The translations under genes were made by a program, and so were the position numbers. The notes under the pieces were generated by a model. It ran no database searches, had not been told where the DNA came from, and was given only the letters and a program-made list of their open reading frames with translations. Positions 59,216-64,000 of a DNA stretch of 64,000 bases are shown here, in pieces (the stretch's first letter is position 1; each line of letters starts with the position of its first letter). The DNA comes from Chloroflexota bacterium (lineage in GTDB: Bacteria; Chloroflexota; Anaerolineae; Anaerolineales; UBA4823). The stretch is taken from the NCBI GenBank assembly GCA_029782365.1, contig JAKOUW010000190.1, positions 1 through 64,000 on the forward strand. Reading direction: 5' to 3'.

Positions 59216-59392
59216 TTAGGTGCTTGATCCGATGCAGTCCACTTCTTCGGAATTGTGGTAGCAGAAGGAAGCGACCGCTTCCAATTGAAAGACCGCCAGG
59301 ATATCCGGCTTGTGGTACTCCGCCGGCTGCGCTTCTATATCAAGTTGAGCAACTGGCGCTGTGTCGGGCAAAATAAACAAATCATTGGTCAT
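59216..59392 (-). CDS. RiPP precursor peptide (58 residues)
   Basis: A short open frame that is easy to miss because of its length. GGAGG lies four bases before the ATG at 59392. The leader (1-25) is acidic. Y26-HKP-D30-I31 matches the YxxPxI/L motif that PqqD-like domains bind. A candidate core follows around residues 40-58, ending in ASFCYHNSEEVDC-type sequence with cysteines at 44 and 53. It sits between the radical SAM gene and the peptidase gene on the same strand. There is no lasso cyclase, so a thioether or other radical-SAM cross-link is more likely. The product is unknown. Confidence 0.8.
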   Translation of the reverse strand: MTNDLFILPDTAPVAQLDIEAQPAEYHKPDILAVFQLEAVASFCYHNSEEVDCIGSST

Positions 59393-59410
59393 ACATCCTC
59401 CAGGAATAAA

Positions 59411-60598
59411 TCAGGTTGAGGCAGGCGCCTCATGGGTTGTGGCAACAGCCGCAGGAAAATGAAGTGAGGCTGTTGGATTGGCAATGGTAATGAGTTTTTC
59501 GGATAATGCTTTGAGATGCTCCGGAATAGGGAAATCCGGCGCCAGCAGCCCTTGTTCTACAAAGACCTGGCGGCGGGCAAGGGCAACCTGGCAGTTCGCC
59601 AATGAAGGGGCATACAAATCACCGCAGTCTTTGTAAGCCAAGCCGTGGCAGCGATTGCACAGGTTTGCCAGCGAACAGCCTGAACAGGCTTGCAGGGCTG
59701 AACCTGTCAGCGATCGCAAGGATGCCCACAAAGGCGACGAATTCCAAATCTCGCTGATGCTTTGTGCGCGCAGGCTGCCGGCGGCAATGCGGATATTAAC
59801 ACATGGATAGACCACACCTGACGGATCAATCAACGCCGAAAACTCGCCGAGGCTGCAAGTACAGGCCTGTGGATCAATTCTTCGGCTCAACAAACGACGC
59901 TGGTCAAACGCACTGCGGAACAGCCACAGCAAATCATTGTATTGCAAGCGGTGCTTGAGTGGAGTGCGGTCGCCGTTATCCATCGGAGCAATTGATAAAT
60001 CAAAGTGGATCGCACAGTCCAGTTCACGCGCCAGGGTGTTCATCTGCTGGAACTGGCGCGCATTTTCGCGCATTAACGGCGTTTTCAATTCAACCCGCAC
60101 GCCGCGCGCCCGCAAAAGCTTTGCCGCCTGCACCGTCCGCTCAAAGGATCGGCCTACCTGGGTTATGCCGTCATGTGTGGCTGCATCAATGCCATACAGG
60201 CTGATCGAAACAGAAAACGGGTACAGAGCAGCGATTTGATCGGCGCGCTGCTCATCGACTAGAATGCCGTTGGAAAAGATGCGCACGTTAAACCGTTTTT
60301 GCCTGGCGTACCTGGCAATGTCAAAGAAGTCCGGGCGCGTGAGAGGCTCCCCACCAGAAAAAGTGATATTCAAGATGCCCTCATCAGCTAATTGATCGAG
60401 GATCATGCAGCACTCGGTGGTTGATAATTCAGGTGCGGCAGTTTGGTGATCTAAGTAGCAGTGGGTGCAGCGCTGGTTACAGTCAGCGGTAAGTTCCCAA
60501 TGCACAGATAACAACCTACGCTTCTTCATAAAATTAATATTAGGAAATTGGTCTGCCGTTTTAGGATTGACAGAAAGGCCAAGAGCTTCCACCAGCAT
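59411..60598 (-). CDS. Radical SAM/SPASM RiPP maturase
   Basis: 395 residues. The radical SAM motif is C40-NQR-C44-TH-C47, preceded by SVHWELTAD. The SAM-binding Gly-Gly-Glu-Pro is in TFSGGEPLTRP. The C-terminus has SPASM-type cysteines (CTCSLGEF, CSGCSLANLCNRCHG and a further C in YKDCGD) that should hold extra iron-sulfur clusters. Such enzymes form sactionine, ether or carbon-carbon links on peptides. GAGGA lies ahead of the ATG. It is the first gene of the RiPP cluster and is followed by the precursor gene after 18 bases. Confidence 0.9.
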   Translation of the reverse strand: MLVEALGLSVNPKTADQFPNINFMKKRRLLSVHWELTADCNQRCTHCYLDHQTAAPELSTTECCMILDQLADEGILNITFSGGEPLTRPDFFDIARYARQKRFNVRIFSNGILVDEQRADQIAALYPFSVSISLYGIDAATHDGITQVGRSFERTVQAAKLLRARGVRVELKTPLMRENARQFQQMNTLARELDCAIHFDLSIAPMDNGDRTPLKHRLQYNDLLWLFRSAFDQRRLLSRRIDPQACTCSLGEFSALIDPSGVVYPCVNIRIAAGSLRAQSISEIWNSSPLWASLRSLTGSALQACSGCSLANLCNRCHGLAYKDCGDLYAPSLANCQVALARRQVFVEQGLLAPDFPIPEHLKALSEKLITIANPTASLHFPAAVATTHEAPAST

Positions 60599-60805
60599 AA
60601 ATATTCCTCTGATAATACCGGAAAATTAAGTAAAAACGAATGAAACAGCCTGATAAACGCGGTTAATGTGTGGGATCACACATATTTATTATACCTTACA
60701 TTTTTGTAAGTAAATATTAATGTTACACAAATAAATCTGTTTATTTTTCTAATAATGCAATGACTGTAACTTTTTTATCATCCGTCGTTTGAGAATCCAA
60801 CTGGG
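60599..60805. promoter_or_regulatory. AT-rich promoter region of the RiPP cluster with two palindromes
   Basis: A minus-strand TATAAT lies at 60688-60693. CTTACA-TTTT-TGTAAG (60695-60710) fills the expected spacer upstream of it. TGTGTG-GGAT-CACACA (60667-60682) lies just downstream, around the predicted transcription start. Both are candidate operators. No other gene is seen here. Confidence 0.5.
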
Positions 60806-61426
60806 TTACCGCCGGTGGATTAAAGTCTTCAAATCAGCAGCCAATCTGTTCGCCGCCATATCGTAAGGCCAGGTGATCACCAGGCTGCCTGTGCGGTCCA
60901 GGCCCATAATGACCGCCGTGTGATCGACGCTGTAATATCCCGTGTTCGGGTCTGGCGTGTTAAGCTGATAGTAAATGCCATAATCGCCAGTCACCTGATC
61001 AATTTGCGCTTGCGAGCCAGCCAGGCCAATAAAATGAGCATTAAACTTTTGCACAAATTCACTGGCGATTTGTGCCGTATCGCGCTTGTAATCGACCGAA
61101 ATCCAAACAACCTGGAGCTGAGCCTGGTCCTGTGCATCCAACTGCTTGAAAGCCTGGTTCAAATTAGAGAGCGTTGCCGGGCACACATCCGGGCAAGATG
61201 TGTATCCAAAGGCCAGGGCGACAATTTTACCGTGAAAATCTCCTGAACTGATCGTCTCGCTGCCCGACGGCAAGACAAAAGCAGGCAGCGCTTTGGGCGG
61301 GTCGATCAAACCACCGTAATAGGTGGGCGCCTGGTTCATTTGATAGATTAAGTCCAGGCCGCCCAACAAAAGTAAGCCGGCCAGGACGGCTATCACTTTC
61401 CATGAAATAAATTTTTGCACGTTCAT
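60806..61426 (-). CDS. Sco1/SenC family copper chaperone
   Basis: 206 residues from the ATG at 61426; an ATG three codons earlier overlaps the -10 box. One N-terminal membrane anchor (about 8-28) is followed by a thioredoxin fold with the copper motif C78-PDV-C82 and a later His in VDHTAVIMG. Sco proteins insert copper into cytochrome oxidase or act as redox copper carriers. It is divergent from the HTH gene and shares the operator at 61464-61487. No oxidase gene lies in the window. Confidence 0.88.
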   Translation of the reverse strand: MNVQKFISWKVIAVLAGLLLLGGLDLIYQMNQAPTYYGGLIDPPKALPAFVLPSGSETISSGDFHGKIVALAFGYTSCPDVCPATLSNLNQAFKQLDAQDQAQLQVVWISVDYKRDTAQIASEFVQKFNAHFIGLAGSQAQIDQVTGDYGIYYQLNTPDPNTGYYSVDHTAVIMGLDRTGSLVITWPYDMAANRLAADLKTLIHRR

Positions 61427-61463
61427 GGATATCATTTTATCGCAAATAGGTTAATCTCAGATT

Positions 61464-61487
61464 TGATAAAAACAATAGCTTTTATCA
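61464..61487. promoter_or_regulatory. Predicted copper-island operator, copy 1
   Basis: TGATAAAA-N8-TTTTATCA, an inverted repeat of 24 bases, between the divergent sco1-like and HTH genes. The right arm overlaps the -35 position of the HTH gene. A further half-site, GATAAAAT, lies on the minus strand at 61441-61434, on the -10 box of the sco1-like gene. A second repeat of the same form is at 63320-63343. Confidence 0.6.
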
Positions 61488-61503
61488 TTTTCACGATACG
61501 CGA

Positions 61504-61509
61504 TATAAT
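61504..61509 (+). promoter_or_regulatory. TATAAT box directly ahead of the HTH regulator gene
   Basis: TATAAT is followed after six bases by the ATG at 61516, with no ribosome site. The -35 region falls in the operator arm at 61480-61487, which is the layout of a repressor site. Confidence 0.5.
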
Positions 61510-61515
61510 TGCCGC

Positions 61516-62067
61516 ATGACAACGCTAACCGATCGCCAACAGCAAATGTATGAACTGCTGCAATCTCGCCTCAGTTTGACCATTGAGGAGATAGAGCAGC
61601 AGTTCGACATCTCGACCGCCACTGCCTATCGCGACGCCCGCGCCCTGGTAATGGCGGGCATGGCAGCCAAATCCAGCCGGGGTGTTAAGCTGGCCCCCCC
61701 GCCAGAAAAGCACCATCCGGAAGGTAAATGCGCCTACTGCGGTGCGCCGGTTAACAACCGCACTTTATTTATTTTGCAGATGAAAGATAATACCCAGCGC
61801 ACCGCCTGTTGCCCACACTGTGGTTTGTTGGCCTTGAATAAACCGGGGGTGCAGTCTGCGCTTGCCAGCGACTTTATTTATGGCAGGATGGTGAATGCCC
61901 GCCAGGCGGCTTATGTGTGGGGCAGCATGGTCAGCATTTGCTGTGAGCCATCAGTAATTTGTTTCTCCAATTGGGAAGAAGGCCGCCGCTTTCAGATGGG
62001 TTTTGGAGGCGAACTATTGACCCTGGAAGCAGCTATGGATAAGCTCAACCAGGTGACAATGTTTTAG
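61516..62067 (+). CDS. Cys-rich helix-turn-helix regulator with NosL-like domain
   Basis: 183 residues. Residues 5-55 are a DeoR-type HTH (TIEEIEQQFDISTATAYRDA). The C-terminal part has eight cysteines: CAYC (72, 75), ACCPHC (98, 99, 102), ICCEP (142, 143) and C149. It ends FQMGFGGELLTLEAAMDKL, which recalls NosL-like copper-binding domains. A one-component copper sensor is inferred from this and from the surrounding copper genes. It is divergent from the sco1-like gene and converges with the SafE-cupredoxin gene. The match to NosL is by pattern and should be tested. Confidence 0.75.
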   Translation: MTTLTDRQQQMYELLQSRLSLTIEEIEQQFDISTATAYRDARALVMAGMAAKSSRGVKLAPPPEKHHPEGKCAYCGAPVNNRTLFILQMKDNTQRTACCPHCGLLALNKPGVQSALASDFIYGRMVNARQAAYVWGSMVSICCEPSVICFSNWEEGRRFQMGFGGELLTLEAAMDKLNQVTMF

Positions 62068-62107
62068 CGGCGTTGATGAGCGAGTCAGGCAGCAACCCGG
62101 CTTGTTT

Positions 62108-63139
62108 CTATTTCTGATCGAAGACCAACTGTGATGGGTACATCCCCATGGAACAGGAATAGTGGTAAACCTTTCCTGCGGGCTGGCTAGAGATTTCATA
62201 TTTCACTTTGCCTGTAACCGGCAAAATCTTCTGGTAATTCAATCCTGGAATCACCACCGAACGCGAGCAGGCGGTAGTGTTCTCAGTCACCCAGGTAATG
62301 GTCACGGGCTTATCTGCAGGCAGATGCAATGTTTGCGGGCTGTACCCATTTTCCGTTACGAAAATTTCATATTTTCCCTGCGCCTGGTCAGTGGTTGGCC
62401 TGGCGACGGCCATCACCGAGGAATATAACGTACTGAGCGAATATGGCGAACCAGCCAGGTTTAAACCAGCATCCACTTGCACTACACCCAACACCAACAA
62501 GGTAACAGCCACCAGGCGGCTGAAATTCTTCTCGACAACTGCCCCCAGGCGGGTGGCAAAATAGGATACCCCGAAAAACGTGGGGGACGTGCCTAAAATA
62601 AAGGCAAACATGATCATTGCTCCAGCCAGAGGAGAGGCGGTACCCAGAGCTGCAGCCATCATCGCCTGAGTCACGCCACATGGCAAGAAAATCGTCAGCA
62701 CCCCCATCATAATCGGCGTCGCCATAGATACATTGTTTTTCGATTTTCGCCGAATATAGCGGGTAAGAAATGACGGCGGTTCGATGACGAAATAGCGGAA
62801 GATCGGATGCACTTTTAACATACGCAAGCCGTTGCCGACCATAAAGATGCCGATGGCAATATACAACAGGGCGCGCGTGAGAGGGGTGAGCTCAAAGACC
62901 GACCCGATGGCTCCCAACAAAAAGCCCAGGATCGTGTACGCTGCCAGCTTGGCGACCAGAAATAGTAATATGGGCTGCGCTATGTGAGGTTTAAATTTAC
63001 TCGACGTGCCGCCCACATGCACCAGCATATCCTTTTCCACCTGGTTGGCTAATGTGCTGGCCAACAGCCCTCCTTGAATCGCAAGGCAGCCCAGGCCGCC
63101 TGTGGTCAATCCAGTGATAAATACTACCAGTAGGTCCAT
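62108..63139 (-). CDS. SafE/UreH-like membrane protein fused to a cupredoxin domain
   Basis: 343 residues. Residues 1-230 contain about six hydrophobic segments with the pattern of the SafE/UreH-2 (heavy-metal) transport family (GLGCLAIQGGLL, FLPCGVTQAMMAAALGTASP). Residues 250-343 form a cupredoxin-like domain: FVTENGYSPQTLHLPADKPV, TTACSRSVVIPG and the copper loop HYSCSMGMYPS. Such fusions are candidates for copper export or delivery. The cupredoxin would face outside the cell. It is divergent from the PCu(A)C gene and shares the copper island. Confidence 0.83.
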   Translation of the reverse strand: MDLLVVFITGLTTGGLGCLAIQGGLLASTLANQVEKDMLVHVGGTSSKFKPHIAQPILLFLVAKLAAYTILGFLLGAIGSVFELTPLTRALLYIAIGIFMVGNGLRMLKVHPIFRYFVIEPPSFLTRYIRRKSKNNVSMATPIMMGVLTIFLPCGVTQAMMAAALGTASPLAGAMIMFAFILGTSPTFFGVSYFATRLGAVVEKNFSRLVAVTLLVLGVVQVDAGLNLAGSPYSLSTLYSSVMAVARPTTDQAQGKYEIFVTENGYSPQTLHLPADKPVTITWVTENTTACSRSVVIPGLNYQKILPVTGKVKYEISSQPAGKVYHYSCSMGMYPSQLVFDQK

Positions 63140-63487
63140 AAATTCTCCTCAAAGATTAATTTATTAAAGAGTCCGCAACGGGAAGGAATCAGAGAAAGTT
63201 GATATTTTTCAATAAATTCAGAGAATTTTACCGTAAATTTTCTCGATATTCTCAATTATACTCAATTTTGCCGCCAAATGATTAAATCCAGATAAGATAT
63301 TTGCACCATAACACACAAGTGATAAAATAAATTGACCTTATCAATAATTTATGATAATATTATTTTCGAATCATTAAGATTCTGATTGCAAATCCATCTT
63401 TCCCCAATCGTTCGAACAAACAGCCGAACCATTCAAAAGTGAGCCAGATTTCCATTTCATCTATTTTATTCAAAAGGAGAGTAAAAA
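63140..63487. other. 348-base AT-rich intergenic region
   Basis: It separates the divergent SafE-cupredoxin and PCu(A)C genes. It contains the second operator (63320-63343), and TTGACC-N17-TAATAT (63332-63360) as a promoter for the PCu(A)C gene. A minus-strand TATAAT at 63255-63260 may serve the membrane protein gene. No open frame of note is seen. Confidence 0.6.
63320..63343. promoter_or_regulatory. Predicted copper-island operator, copy 2
   Basis: TGATAA-N12-TTATCA, again 24 bases with the same ends and the same arm spacing as the copy at 61464-61487. It overlaps the TTGACC -35 box (63332-63337) of the PCu(A)C gene, so binding would block the promoter. Confidence 0.6.
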
Positions 63488-63937
63488 ATGAAAATAAAAT
63501 ATACCGTCTTATTGGTCCTGGGCATAACGTTCGGGCTATTGCTGGCAGCCTGCAGTACACCTGCCAAACCATCCATCAGCGTCGAATCCGCCTGGGGACG
63601 TCCATCGATGGATTATCCCACCGCTGGAGGAATGTATATGGTGATCAAGAATTCCGGTACAGACCTGGACAGATTGATTTCCGGCAAAAGCCCAGCTTGT
63701 GGTTCCATCGAAGTCCATAAGATGGTCACAAAAAGCGATGGCACAATGGGAATGGACCTGGTGGATAAACCTGTGGAAATCCCTGCCGGCGGTCAGGTTG
63801 AACTTAAACCCGGGGATTTGCATATTATGTGCATCATGAAGAATGAGAATTTCAAGGTTGGATCAAAAATTGACCTGACCCTGACATTTGAAAAATCCGG
63901 CGACAAAACAGTTTCAGCGGAAATTCGCGAAAAGTAA
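63488..63937 (+). CDS. PCu(A)C family copper chaperone lipoprotein
   Basis: 149 residues. The signal peptide ends in lipobox LAAC (C22). The copper-binding pattern of PCu(A)C, H-x-M ... M ... H-x-M, is seen as H77-K-M79, M87 or M89, and H112-I-M114, with spacing close to the usual one. The protein takes Cu(I) outside the membrane and passes it to Sco or cytochrome oxidase, which fits the sco1-like gene in the same island. AGGAG precedes the ATG and a terminator follows. Confidence 0.9.
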   Translation: MKIKYTVLLVLGITFGLLLAACSTPAKPSISVESAWGRPSMDYPTAGGMYMVIKNSGTDLDRLISGKSPACGSIEVHKMVTKSDGTMGMDLVDKPVEIPAGGQVELKPGDLHIMCIMKNENFKVGSKIDLTLTFEKSGDKTVSAEIREK

Positions 63938-63958
63938 TTCCAGGATCGTGCATCAGTG

Positions 63959-63991
63959 CAGGGCAAGAATTCATCTTGCCCTGTTTTGTTT
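63959..63991 (+). terminator. Rho-independent terminator after the PCu(A)C gene
   Basis: CAGGGCAAGA (63959-63968) and TCTTGCCCTG (63974-63983) form a perfect 10-bp stem with a five-base loop, followed by TTTTGTTT. Confidence 0.9.
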
Positions 63992-64000
63992 ATATAGAAG

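Noticed and set aside
57495-60598. Lasso-peptide cluster
   Set aside because: PqqD and HprK-like genes occur in such clusters, but there is no asparagine-synthetase-like cyclase or transglutaminase-like protease, and the precursor lacks a lasso ring pattern.

Overview
The window looks like a chromosomal segment of a Chloroflexota bacterium, most likely Anaerolineae. This is inferred from GC-rich coding sequence, many proteins with Thr/Pro-rich linkers, a VanW protein, a LysM/CAP surface protein, a type-2-like isoleucyl-tRNA synthetase and a KamA-type aminomutase. No rRNA, tRNA, IS element or CRISPR array was recognised. No phage was seen.

Layout. 1-1497: N-terminal part of a secreted RHS/SpvB-type protein, cut by the window edge. 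1688-4248: PlsC-type acyltransferase, DEDDh exonuclease, PspC protein and ADP-ribosylglycohydrolase. 4261-7677: ileS. 7776-15069: an unknown protein with an RDD membrane protein, an anti-sigma/anti-anti-sigma pair, the LysM/CAP protein, a GH13 enzyme, MscS and a small HTH regulator. 15190-18506: three tightly packed genes for a RecA/RadA-like protein without a P-loop, a small helical protein and a family-B polymerase-like protein with damaged catalytic motifs. 18516-25019: carAB with an MFS transporter and a CPBP protease. 25314-31562: a membrane protein, an MFS pseudogene, a Ycf46-type AAA ATPase, a WD40 protein, and a Trm112/HEAT/phosphopantetheinyl transferase operon. 31659-40794: VanW, alpha-2-macroglobulin and M28 peptidase. 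40819-43312: a PIG-L deacetylase, a ubiquitin-like protein and KamA. 43517-48346: lipoprotein, SerA-type dehydrogenase, a small zinc-ribbon-like protein and methylmalonyl-CoA epimerase and mutase. 48496-57490: DUF1786, aldo/keto reductase, MetH, a MetH-MetF fusion and an alpha/beta hydrolase.

The last 6.5 kb holds two systems with AT-rich intergenic DNA. The first (57495-60598) is a compact RiPP cluster: radical SAM/SPASM enzyme, a 58-residue precursor peptide, an S26-type peptidase-like protein, an HprK-like kinase and PqqD. The second (60806-63937) is a copper-handling island: Sco1, a Cys-rich HTH regulator, a SafE/UreH-like membrane protein fused to a cupredoxin domain, and a PCu(A)C lipoprotein. 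Two 24-bp inverted repeats of the form TGATAA-N12-TTATCA overlap promoters there and are a predicted operator.

The strongest leads are the RiPP precursor and its cluster, the degenerate polymerase operon, the copper operator, the GVHH signature in IleRS and a poly(A) tract inside the promoter of the RHS gene. Several genes begin only 6-7 bases after a TATAAT box, which suggests leaderless transcripts.
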